A DNA stretch of 64,000 nucleotides from Arthrobacter sp. 24S4-2. Lineage in GTDB: Bacteria; Actinomycetota; Actinomycetes; Actinomycetales; Micrococcaceae. Numbering within the stretch: the stretch's first letter is position 1; the number at the start of each line of letters is the position of its first letter. Shown one piece after another: positions 43,638-51,732 of this stretch. The notes below the pieces were generated by a model that was given only the letters and a program-made list of their open reading frames with translations, searched no databases and was not told the DNA's origin. Both the position numbers and the translations under genes were made by a program. The stretch covers positions 4,154,001 to 4,218,000 of the forward strand of contig NZ_CP040018.1 of the NCBI RefSeq assembly GCF_005280255.1, given 5' to 3'.

Positions 43638-43708
43638 GGGTCAACGGTACGCGAGCCGCCCTGGGATGTCCCATGCGTTTCGCTCTTGGCACACCTTCAC
43701 CGCACAGG

Positions 43709-43757
43709 GACGACGACGCCAGGGCCCCAGGCATGGGCCCTGACCCCGTTCGTCGTC
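43709..43757 (-). terminator. Large hairpin after the galactose-oxidase-like gene
   Basis: GACGACG pairs with CGTCGTC outside an inner CAGGGCCC / GGGCCCTG stem with a 7-base loop. It begins two bases after the stop codon of the minus-strand gene. There is no T run, so termination is plausible rather than certain. Confidence 0.45.
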
Positions 43758-43758
43758 A

Positions 43759-46235
43759 TCAACTGATCTTGATGGTCGGGGCGACGCTGGGCACGCCGTT
43801 GCCGTCGACTGCGAAGAGCAGGTAACTGCCCGGCACCAGCACGCCGCGATCCGCCGGCAACGTCAGCGACACTGTGTTGCCCGAGACCGCAGTTGCAGTC
43901 AGCGGGATTCGCCGCTGATCGGTGTTCACAGTGTGGGTCACCGTGGACATCCGCATCAGGGAGAACTTGGTAATCTGCGCTCCGGTGGTCACCGCAATCG
44001 AACTGCCGGCCGCGGCGGTGGTCGGAGCGGTCACAATCGTCGGCCGGGTGCGCGCACTGCCGTCGGCGTTCAGCAGGTACGGCGGCGTGAAAATCTCTCC
44101 ATCCAGATGGTTGGTCGTGCAGGTGCCGCACAGCCCGCCACCGCCGGCGAAGACCCGTCCATCAGGGAGCAGCAGGGCGACGCTGTGATACGTCCGGGGG
44201 ACGGCCATCGGGGCCAGCGTGGTCCACTGACCGGTCGCCGGATTCCAGATTTCTGGGGCCATCCTGGCGCCAGTGTCGGTGAACGGAAGGGGCGTGGCCT
44301 GACCGCCGACCACGAACACCTGGCCATCGGGCAGCGCGACCCCGTTGGCGAACGACCGGGTGACGGCCATGTTTGCGGTACGGGCCACAGTGACACCGTT
44401 ATTGATGTCGATCGTGTACGCCCCCGCCGTGGCATTGGCATTGTCGTAGGCGGTCGCCCCGCCCATGGTCAGAATCTTTCCGACGTCGTACATCACGGCG
44501 TCGCCGTTCATCGCGTCTGGGCTATCGGACCGCAGACCGGCTGAGGTGATGCTGCCATTGCCGGTTGTGGAGATCCAGTTCATCTGGCGGCTCGGGCCGG
44601 CGTGGAATACCCTGCCACCCCGGGCAGCAAACAACCAGGCGTGATTGTCGGAACGGTAGACGCCACTGGGATCGTTGGTCAGGATGTTGTCGACCGGTAC
44701 ATTTGGCAGCGTTCGCCAGCCGCCTGCGCTGGACCACACCTCTCCGTTCTTGTTGCCAATACCGCCCGCCCACGAACCGCCGATGGTGAACACCTCACCG
44801 GTGGACGTGGTCACGTTGGCCTGATAGGCGCGGGCGATCTTCATGTCCGGCCCCGGGGACCAGGTGTTCGTCTCAGGGTTGTAAAGCGTCGTTTTCGAGC
44901 TGTTGCTGCCGCCGCTGATCAGGATCTGCCCGTCCGGTAGCAGCGAAGTCCCGGGGGAGAACATTTCGTGACCGGTGTTGGCCACTTGGGTCTGGCTCAC
45001 CGCACCTGTCGTGAGATTCAGGATGGACGTCTGAGTGATGCCACTGCTGCCACCGAAATTGGTCGGGGAATAGGCGGACCAGGTCAGGAGCCGATTGCCA
45101 GGCAATAGCGCCGCCGCAACCGGGACGATCGGGAAACTGATGGTCGGCCCCAGGACCCCAGCGTCCCACCCGGCGGTGGGCCGAGCAGATTGATCTCCGC
45201 GGCGCTGCTCCAGGGCCCGCGGTTGCCGGCCTCGGTAGTCGCGGTCAGCCGGACGTACCAGGCGCTAACCGCTGTGAAGTTCGCCGTCTTCTCCGCACTG
45301 GTGTCCGGCCAGGTGCCACTGGTGACCACTCTCCAAGTGGCTCCGTTGGAGCTGACATCGATCGAGTAGGCGCCGACCCGTCCGTTCGAACCGTCGGAAC
45401 GAGGGAGATAGCGGAACCCCGAAACCTGGTTTTCGACACCCATGTCAATGGTCAGGCTTTGCGGCAGTGGGGCCGCGGGCGCCGGGGACCACCTGCTGTG
45501 CCAGATCGTAGCCGCACTGCCGTCGAGTACGTTGGCGGCGCGGCCGTTCCCGCTGGTGACCTCTTCGTCGCTGGCGCTCGCCACCCAGCCGGAGCGGGGC
45601 AGCACACGGGTTGTAGGCGGTGGAGGGGCGGTTTGCTCGGCGAGCAGGTTTATCGCGGCGGCACTGCTCCAGGGACCTCGGTTGCCGGCTTCGGTGATGG
45701 CTCGCAGCCGGACATACTGCGCCGACACCGTCGCGAACGTCACGCTTTTCTCGTCACCGGTGTCCGCCCAGGTCCCGCTGGCCACCAGGGTACCCTGGGT
45801 GGTGCCGTTAGTGCTCACCAGGATCTCGAAGCTGCCGATCCGCCCGTTCGCACCGCTGGAACGCGGGAGATAGCGGAACCCCGAGATGCTTTGAGTCACC
45901 TTGGTGTCGATCCTTATGGTGTGCGGTAACGGGACGGCGGGTGCGGTCCACTTGCTATGCCAAATGGCGCCTGCTTTCCCGTCGAGCACATTGCTGGCTC
46001 GGCCGTTCTCGCCGGAGGTCTCCTCGTCGCTGGCCGAAGCCGTCCACCCGATCCGTGACAATGGAGCCGGCGCCGCCGCCATCGCAGCGGCCGGCAGCAT
46101 CGTGATGTGCCCGTGATGCGATCCGGTGGCGCTCGCGGAGTGGTGCCAAGTCACCGTTACGTACCCGCTGATCAGCAGTAATCCGACCAAAACTACGGCC
46201 GTGTGGCGGATCATTCGCCATTTTGACTTGGACAT
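43759..46235 (-). pseudogene. Secreted galactose-oxidase-like protein with two discoidin domains; frameshifted, crosslink Cys replaced by Ser
   Basis: From ATG 46235: a signal/anchor helix (10-28), two F5/8-type C (discoidin) domains (about 60-198 and 211-351, near-duplicates), then a kelch propeller and C-terminal DUF1929-like domain. One G seems missing from a G run at 45148-45151, where LGSWG passes into PTISFPIVPV in another frame; corrected length is about 825 residues. Against Fusarium galactose oxidase, the Cu ligands match: Tyr471 (ARAYQ), Tyr683-His684 (RTYHS) and His768 (THTVN), as does Trp489 (GGSW). The Cys that crosslinks to the Tyr is Ser427 (HEMFSPG; codon TCC at 44956-44958). 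Without it the Tyr-Cys radical cofactor cannot form, so it may not be a classic alcohol oxidase. Confidence 0.83.
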
Positions 46236-46314
46236 CAGACACCTCACGTCGTCAGTGACGCAAATCAGCTGCGAAATAGTTGGTCGCCTAGTAGCTTCAA
46301 GTCTAAGAATCGGA

Positions 46315-46336
46315 GGGCTCCCGCACGAGCGGGCCC
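46315..46336 (-). terminator. Possible terminator between thioesterase and galactose-oxidase-like genes
   Basis: CCCGC / GCGGG with an ACGA loop, extended by GGG/CCC across a two-base bulge, about 80 bases after the thioesterase stop on the minus strand; only weak T content follows. Confidence 0.35.
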
Positions 46337-46418
46337 TACGCGGAACTGCTGGCAAGCCAATTGCGTATTTGCAGCTCTACTCGATGAGTCGGTTGTTCAG
46401 CGCTGGAGCAAGCTGAAG

Positions 46419-46964
46419 TCAGCGCCAGACGTGCGGTGCCGGGCGGAGCGATCCGGGGAGCGCATTGGTTTCGCGCCACTCGTGGATCCACTCCGGCAGT
46501 TCAAGCTCCGCAGGTGGCTCACCGAATTCAGCGAAGATCTCTTCCTGGCTGACCGGCTTCCCCTTGCAGACAAGCCGCGTCGCGATGTGGGCGCGTGCGT
46601 AGATTTCCCCGTCCACCACCATGCGCTGCTCGAAGTAGATGGCTTTGGTGTCCAGCCCGATGATCCGGGACTCGATGGTGTACCGCTGCCACAGCTGCAG
46701 GGACCGGCGGAAGGCGATGGTCTCCCCCGCGGCCACCGGCGACCAGCCCCGCCGGCGCATCTTTGCCCAGGTCCCGCTCCGCGCCATGAGGTCAAAGCGG
46801 CCCAGGTCCATCAGGGAGAAGTACATCCCGTTGTTGACGTGCATGGCTATGTCGATGTCCGTTGGCAGCACGCGCAGCGGGAGGGAGGACGTCTCCCAGA
46901 TGCTCAGGGGCGGGCGGCGGGAGGACGTGAACAGAAGCAGCAGGGTTCGCAGAAGCAAGTGCAT
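46419..46964 (-). CDS. Acyl-CoA thioesterase-like hot-dog protein
   Basis: 181 residues of the thioesterase superfamily. The 4HBT core covers about 25-150: LRVLPTDIDIAMHVNNGMYFSLMDLGRFDL (the conserved HVNNG stretch with Asp upstream) and IYARAHIATRLVCKGKPV. It resembles THEM6/mesenchymal-stem-cell-type thioesterases rather than YbgC. The acyl substrate is unknown. Divergent from the K+ channel gene. Confidence 0.84.
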   Translation of the reverse strand: MHLLLRTLLLLFTSSRRPPLSIWETSSLPLRVLPTDIDIAMHVNNGMYFSLMDLGRFDLMARSGTWAKMRRRGWSPVAAGETIAFRRSLQLWQRYTIESRIIGLDTKAIYFEQRMVVDGEIYARAHIATRLVCKGKPVSQEEIFAEFGEPPAELELPEWIHEWRETNALPGSLRPAPHVWR

Positions 46965-47024
46965 GCCACCATGTTACCCATCAGTAACATCGGCGCCAAG
47001 AGCCGGGGCGCTTAGGATCTTCCC

Positions 47025-47759
47025 ATGACGCAGCAACGCTACAGGGACATAGCCGAGTGGCCGCTCATGGGGACGGCACTCGTTTTCCTGGCAGCCTATG
47101 CCTGGCAGGTGATTGGCCACATCGAAGGACGCCAGGCGGACCTCCTGGAAGGCATCATGTGGATCACCTGGACAATCTTCGCTGCGGACTATGCGGCCAA
47201 TCTGTGGCTCGCGGACAACAGGAAACACTGGTTCATCCGCAACCTGCACGAACTACTGATTGTGGCCCTGCCGTTCTTCCGGCCGCTGCGGCTGCTCCGG
47301 CTGGTCACCCTGCTGTCCGTGCTGCACCGAACCGTGGGTGAGACGCTCCGCGGCCGCGTCATCACCTATGTGGCCGGCTCCGCCGTCCTGCTGGTGTTTG
47401 TCGGGGCCCTGGCCGTCCTCGACGTCGAACAGAACGCTCCCGACGCCAAGATCCTGACCTTCGGCGACGCGGCGTGGTGGGCCATCACCACCATCACCAC
47501 CGTGGGCTACGGTGACCTCTTTCCCGTCACGCCGATAGGCCGCCTGGTTGCCACAGCCATGATGATGAGCGGCATCGCCGTGCTGGGTGTCGTCACGGCG
47601 TCCATTGCCTCGTGGCTGGTGCAGAGGGTGGAAGAGAATACCGGGGCGGCCGTGGAAGCTGCTGAACTACCCGTCCGCGCGGAGGTCCGCGAACTGTTGG
47701 TGGAGGTGGCTGCACTGCGGCAGGAATTGGCGGAACTGCGCCTCGAACGCGAACGCTAG
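47025..47759 (+). CDS. Voltage-gated-type potassium channel protein
   Basis: 244 residues with the six-helix Kv-like layout: hydrophobic S1-S3 (about 14-65), a short Arg-containing S4 (FFRPLRLLRLVTLLSVLHR, about 84-102), S5, a pore loop with selectivity filter AITTITTVGYGDLFPVT (about 153-170), S6 and a cytoplasmic coiled-coil tail (REVRELLVEVAALRQELAELRLERER). It should form a tetrameric K+ channel in the membrane. The tail probably drives tetramer assembly. No RCK domain is present. Confidence 0.89.
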   Translation: MTQQRYRDIAEWPLMGTALVFLAAYAWQVIGHIEGRQADLLEGIMWITWTIFAADYAANLWLADNRKHWFIRNLHELLIVALPFFRPLRLLRLVTLLSVLHRTVGETLRGRVITYVAGSAVLLVFVGALAVLDVEQNAPDAKILTFGDAAWWAITTITTVGYGDLFPVTPIGRLVATAMMMSGIAVLGVVTASIASWLVQRVEENTGAAVEAAELPVRAEVRELLVEVAALRQELAELRLERER

Positions 47760-47788
47760 GGCGATTGCCCCAGGCAGCCACACCCCAT

Positions 47789-47825
47789 AAAGCAGCGGCC
47801 GGCATAAGCCCGGACCGCCGCTTTC
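47789..47825 (+). terminator. Terminator after the K+ channel gene
   Basis: An imperfect stem (AAAGC-A-GCGG ... CCGC-C-GCTTT) with a short loop around CATAAG, followed by CGTATTT, about 30 bases after the stop codon. Confidence 0.55.
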
Positions 47826-48351
47826 GTATTTCCATCATCCAGTGGATGAATTAACTATTCACAATTTGATCCCCATCTTTCCGCCATTCCGCAGCAAATC
47901 ATTAACTAATTAGTGGTCCATTCCGCGCGTGTTCAAGCATTGGCGGGGCCCGACGGGAGGGCATTCAGGCCCCGGCTCCTGGAACCAAGTAATCTTGCGC
48001 GCCATTGCGAGTACCCCCGGCGTTGCACAAATATGCCTTTGGGTATGCGCCCCGAATTCGCGGGTGCTGTGCCTGAAGATTCGGGTAATGCCCACTCGTG
48101 CGGCCACCCCCGGCCCATTCATAGACTCGATATTCCTAGGGCAAGCAGTAATTCCGGAATATCACATGACCACCCCGTGGCCATGGGTCTTATCAATTGG
48201 GCTCCCGTAATTCGTCGTTAAATCGGCAGCCCTCTTCACGCGTCTTCGCGCAACGGGCTGCACCCCTACGTGCGGTCCGGCGCCGGCGCACCACCGCCCT
48301 GGGGCCTGCTGTCCGGTTGACCCTCAAGGGCATTGACTCTCGGGGGAACCG
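47826..48351. other. About 525-base gene-free region upstream of the LysM gene
   Basis: No coding sequence is convincing here. 47835-47925 is strikingly AT-rich for this genome (TTAACTATTCACAATTTGAT, ATTAACTAATTAG), so a promoter or protein-binding region is likely. A 10-base palindrome ATTCCGGAAT lies at 48151-48160. The part nearest the gene is GC-rich with small hairpins. I looked for the c-di-AMP (ydaO) riboswitch that often precedes LysM/cell-wall genes in actinobacteria and did not find its conserved core. Confidence 0.45.
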
Positions 48352-49302
48352 ATGGATCAAAATGAGCTTAACCACGAGGACAAATATCCTGTCCCAACAA
48401 CCACAAAAAAACTCCGGGGAAAGACCGCCAAGCTGAGGACCATACTGGCCGCGGGAGCCGTTGCTACGGCAATTGCCGTGACCGCCGTGGCTTACTCGGC
48501 CTCCGCCCAGACATCCCAGGTCAGCGAGGCCCATGCCGTAGCGGCACCTGAAACCGACAAACCCGCAGACCCGCCGGCGACGGCGTCCGCAACGGCCGGG
48601 GCCGGTACACCGGAGGCCGCCGTCGCCGCCGCCCCGGAACCAGCCCCCCAGCCGCCGGCCGCGGCCGCGGAAGCTCCACCGGCAGCCGAGGCGGCTCCAG
48701 CGCCCGCGCCGGCTGCAGCACCGGCACCTGACGCGTCCAACACCTACACGGTGGTTGCCGGGGACACTGTGGGGGCCATCGCGGCCCGCTTCGGTGTCGA
48801 CATGAATGCCATGCTGGCAGCCAACGGGCTTGGCGTGTACTCGCCTATCGTGCCAGGGCAGGTCCTGAAGCTGACGGGACCGGCCATTGCCGCACCCGCT
48901 GCTGCGCCAGCAGCCGCAGCACCGGCACCCGATCCGGCCCCAGCCCCAGCCCCTGCCCCTGCTCCTGCTCCTGCGGTCCGGACCATCTATGTCGCGGGCT
49001 CCGGCGGCCAGTCAATGGTGGACGCCTGCATCGGCCCCATCCATTTCACACCGACTGACGCCTACGCCCTCTTCATCACGGAGCACGACTTCTGCGGTGG
49101 GTGGGCACGGTTCTCGGGGATCGGCGTCGGCGAAACGGTCAGCATTCCCGGGTACGGCACCTATACCGTCAGCGGGCGGGGACAGGTGCCAAACCCCGGC
49201 ACTACCAACAATGTCTCAGCCGTTTTCGGGGGCTTTCCGCGGGTTATCCTGCAGACCTGCATCCCGGGTACCAACCAGATGCTGGTGATAGGCCTCAACT
49301 GA
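48352..49302 (+). CDS. Secreted LysM protein with a sortase-like C-terminal domain
   Basis: 316 residues, ATG after GGGGGA. A membrane/signal helix lies at about 31-52 (ILAAGAVATAIAVTAVAYSA), then Ala/Pro-rich linkers of a wall-spanning type, a LysM domain at 131-174 (TYTVVAGDTVGAIAARFG, peptidoglycan binding) and a C-terminal domain at 210-316. That domain resembles a sortase barrel: GPIHF, FITEHDF (His245), GIGVGETVSIPGYGTYTV and RVILQTCIPG (Cys303). A sortase-type Arg after the Cys is absent, and Cys226/Cys248 could form a disulfide. The LysM call is firm; the sortase-like reading is inference. Confidence 0.78.
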   Translation: MDQNELNHEDKYPVPTTTKKLRGKTAKLRTILAAGAVATAIAVTAVAYSASAQTSQVSEAHAVAAPETDKPADPPATASATAGAGTPEAAVAAAPEPAPQPPAAAAEAPPAAEAAPAPAPAAAPAPDASNTYTVVAGDTVGAIAARFGVDMNAMLAANGLGVYSPIVPGQVLKLTGPAIAAPAAAPAAAAPAPDPAPAPAPAPAPAPAVRTIYVAGSGGQSMVDACIGPIHFTPTDAYALFITEHDFCGGWARFSGIGVGETVSIPGYGTYTVSGRGQVPNPGTTNNVSAVFGGFPRVILQTCIPGTNQMLVIGLN

Positions 49303-49313
49303 TTTCCTGGGCT

Positions 49314-49352
49314 GTCCGCGGTTCCGAGCCTTCAGGGCCAGGTGCCGCGGAC
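49314..49352 (+). terminator. Hairpin after the LysM gene
   Basis: GTCCGCGG pairs with CCGCGGAC around a 23-base loop, 12 bases after the stop codon. No T run, so termination is uncertain. Confidence 0.35.
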
Positions 49353-49389
49353 AAGCTTAGGCCCGATGGCGAAAAACGAAGTAAAACAG

Positions 49390-49425
49390 AAAAGTCTCCG
49401 GAACCTTACGGTTCCGGAGACTTTT
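49390..49425 (-). terminator. Terminator after tRNA-Tyr
   Basis: A perfect 16-bp stem (AAAAGTCTCCGGAACC and its complement) closed by TTAC, ending in TTTT on either strand, starting seven bases after the tRNA. It can work in both directions and so may also end the LysM transcript. Confidence 0.87.
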
Positions 49426-49432
49426 CCTTGGG

Positions 49433-49514
49433 TGGCAGATGAGGGATTCGAACCCCCGTAGGCGTTGCCAGCTGATTTACAGTCAGCCCCCTTTGGCCGC
49501 TCGGGTAATCTGCC
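49433..49514 (-). tRNA. tRNA-Tyr (anticodon GUA)
   Basis: 82 bases with a long variable arm: acceptor GGCAGAT / ATCTGCC, D arm CCGAGCGGCCAAAGGGG, anticodon stem-loop CTGACTGTAAATCAG (GUA) and T arm GGTTCGAATCC. The class II shape and anticodon fix the identity. Confidence 0.95.
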
Positions 49515-49675
49515 GAACTTCAAAAGAAGATCACTCGCGGCTTCCGTGTTCAGAACGGCTGTTTCCAGTCCGTTCCGCTTCCAGCAACCGCGGGCAAGAC
49601 AACTTTACAGAACTTCTGCCGAAGAATCGAATCGGGCTTCCAGGGCACCCCAAAACCCCGGAAATCCGCGGAAAA

Positions 49676-49930
49676 TCAGGCCTCGCCGAGAATACGCCCG
49701 GCCAGTTTGGCCTCAAACTTCGCGGCCTGCTCCTCGGTGATCTGGTTCAGCTGCACTGCCCGCATCAGGTCCGAGTGCACACCGTCCAGGCGTGAAGAGG
49801 CGTCCGCCACGGGACTGAGGATGATGGACGCGGCCACCGCGGCCGCTGCCACAGAGGTGGCCGCCGTGGCGATGGTTGCGGCTGCGGCGGCAGTTGAGCG
49901 GGTGACGTAACGGACGGCCTTTTGGGGCAT
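49676..49930 (-). CDS. Small Ala-rich membrane-anchored protein, unknown function
   Basis: 84 residues, ATG 49930 behind AAGGAA. A basic N-terminus (MPQKAVRYVTR) is followed by an Ala/Thr-rich hydrophobic stretch (about 13-40, a signal or single helix) and a soluble C-terminal part (LDGVHSDLMRAVQLNQITEE, EEQAAKFEAKLAGRIL). I do not recognise a family. It could be exported or anchored. Codon use and the ribosome-binding site look genuine. It lies upstream of tRNA-Tyr on the same strand. Confidence 0.65.
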   Translation of the reverse strand: MPQKAVRYVTRSTAAAAATIATAATSVAAAAVAASIILSPVADASSRLDGVHSDLMRAVQLNQITEEQAAKFEAKLAGRILGEA

Positions 49931-50156
49931 GTGCTTTCCTTCCGGGGCAACTCTTCCAACACCTTCAACTCTGGAGGCCGAGGCTTCGTTCCCGCCATGC
50001 GTCCGCTATGAGGAAACTGTGAATCCCCCGGAACGTTTTTTCATTGTGGACGATTGACCGGGACCCGGCCTTCACTTGGACACCATCCGTACTAGGCTGG
50101 AATGCAGACAACACCGCCCTTCAAGGGGTATTCAGGCGATCAGCAGGAGGACAGTT

Positions 50157-50648
50157 ATGGCAGGCGAATCCACATTCGACGTCGTCAGCAAGGTAGACAA
50201 GCAGGAGGTTGCCAATGCGCTGAACCAGGCGCAGAAGGAACTGGCCCAGCGGTATGACTTCAAGGGCGTGGGCGCCGAGGTCGATTTCAGCGGGGAGAAG
50301 ATCCTGATGAAGGCGAACTCCGAGGAGCGGGTACTTGCCGTCCTGGACGTACTGCAGTCCAAGCTCATCCGCCGCGGCATCTCGCTGAAGTCCCTGGACA
50401 CCGGCGAGCCCTACGCGTCCGGCAAGGAATACCGGCTGGAGGCCTCCATCAAGGAGGGCATCGCCCAGGACCTCGCCAAAAAGATCAACAAGCTGATCCG
50501 CGACGAGGCCCCGAAGTCAGTCAAGTCCCAGATCCAGGGCGACGAACTGCGCGTGACCTCCAAGTCCCGCGACGACCTCCAGGAGACCATGAACCTGCTT
50601 AAGGGTTTCGACGAGGCCGACCTGCAGTTCGTGAACTTCCGCAGCTAG
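50157..50648 (+). CDS. YajQ-family nucleotide-binding protein
   Basis: 163 residues from ATG 50157, behind AGGAGG; the start of the family (STFDVVSKVDKQEVANAL) fits. Two similar alpha/beta domains: QRYDFKGVGAEVDFSGEKI and IKEGIAQDLAKKINKLIRD, then VKSQIQGDELRVTSKSRDDLQ and ending in ADLQFVNFRS. YajQ proteins bind nucleotides, and in some Gram-negatives cyclic di-GMP; the role in actinobacteria is not established. It ends before the 104-bp palindrome, convergent with htpX. Confidence 0.9.
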   Translation: MAGESTFDVVSKVDKQEVANALNQAQKELAQRYDFKGVGAEVDFSGEKILMKANSEERVLAVLDVLQSKLIRRGISLKSLDTGEPYASGKEYRLEASIKEGIAQDLAKKINKLIRDEAPKSVKSQIQGDELRVTSKSRDDLQETMNLLKGFDEADLQFVNFRS

Positions 50649-50662
50649 CGTCCCGCCGTCGT

Positions 50663-50766
50663 TTTCGACGCGAAAAAATCCTGACGCTACGCAAAGAGGC
50701 TGGCGACGCCCGTATACGGGCCGCGCCGGCCTCTTTGCGTGTCGAAGGGTTTTTTGCGCGTCGAAA
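50663..50766. repeat. 104-bp imperfect palindrome, family C
   Basis: Symmetric about 50714/50715. Outer arms TTTCGACGCG (50663) and CGCGTCGAAA; middle arms ACGCAAAGAGGC and GCCTCTTTGCGT; core CCCGTATACGGG. It fills most of the gap between the convergent yajQ and htpX genes. The A-rich and T-rich blocks inside the arms could also act as terminators in both directions. Confidence 0.78.
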
Positions 50767-50811
50767 GGCCCCCTGGCTGTCCCCGCAAAGGGGAAAGTAC
50801 GACGGCGGCGC

Positions 50812-51681
50812 TCAGCTGAGCGGGCGGCCCGCCATGAGTTCCAGCCGGGCGATGCGGTCCTGCATCGGCGGGTGCGTGGAGAACATCTTGCTCAGTCCGC
50901 CGCCCCGGAACGGGTTGGCGATCATCAGGTGCGAGGCGTTCACCAGCTTCTGGTCCGGCGGGAGCGGCACCATCTGCACGCCCTGGTGGATCTTGCGCAG
51001 GGCTGAGGCGAGCGCCAGCGGATCGCCGGTAAGTGCGGAACCGTCCTCGTCGGCGTCGTACTCCCTGGTCCGGGAGATGGCCGACTGGATCACAGTCGCC
51101 GCTAGCGGGGCAAGCAGGGCCATGGCGATCATCGCGAGCGGATTCGAATTGCGCCGGTCGCCGCCGCCGAAGAACAGCAGCATCTGCCCCACCGAGGTGA
51201 TCACGCCCGCCACCGCCGCGGCCACCGATGAGGTGAGGATGTCCCGGTTGTAGACGTGCATGAGCTCATGGCCCAGCACGCCGCGCAGTTCCCGGACGGA
51301 AAGCAGCCGCAGGATGCCTTCCGTGCAGCAGACAGCAGCGTTCTGGGGGTTCCTGCCGGTGGCAAAGGCGTTCGGCGCGGGTGTGGGCGAAACGTAGATC
51401 CGGGGCATGGGCTGGTTGGCCCGGGCGGAGAGTTCCCGGACGGTCTGGTAGAGCTGGGGAGCCTGGTCCTCGGTCACGGGGTAGGCCTGCATGGACCGGA
51501 GGGCGATCTTGTCGCTGTTCCAGTACCCGTACACGGTGGTGCCCACGCCCACCAGCGCCATGATCCAGATGGGAGCGGCACTGCGCATGCTGGTGCCGAT
51601 CACGGCGCCCAGTCCGAGAAGGACCGCCCAAAGCACCCCGAACAGCGCCGCGGTCTTCAGTCCGTTGTGGTGATTATGCAC
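50812..51681 (-). CDS. htpX: HtpX-like M48 zinc metalloprotease
   Basis: 289 residues, GTG 51681 after AGGAGG. Two N-terminal helices (about 10-50), then the zinc motif VLGHELMHVYNRDI (His-Glu-x-x-His near residue 137), two more helices (about 150-200), and the third zinc ligand in SRTREYDADEDGSALTG. A membrane protease that degrades damaged membrane proteins. It stands alone at the end of a convergent pair with yajQ. Confidence 0.91.
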   Translation of the reverse strand: MHNHHNGLKTAALFGVLWAVLLGLGAVIGTSMRSAAPIWIMALVGVGTTVYGYWNSDKIALRSMQAYPVTEDQAPQLYQTVRELSARANQPMPRIYVSPTPAPNAFATGRNPQNAAVCCTEGILRLLSVRELRGVLGHELMHVYNRDILTSSVAAAVAGVITSVGQMLLFFGGGDRRNSNPLAMIAMALLAPLAATVIQSAISRTREYDADEDGSALTGDPLALASALRKIHQGVQMVPLPPDQKLVNASHLMIANPFRGGGLSKMFSTHPPMQDRIARLELMAGRPLS

Positions 51682-51732
51682 TGTGCCTCCTCGCGAGACT
51701 CCTGCCCTGGAATATGCCTATCCAACGTGCTG

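Noticed and set aside
47826..48351. c-di-AMP (ydaO) riboswitch upstream of the LysM gene
   Set aside because: The GGGGGAACC near 48341 is the ribosome-binding region next to the start codon, and the other conserved blocks of the motif are absent.
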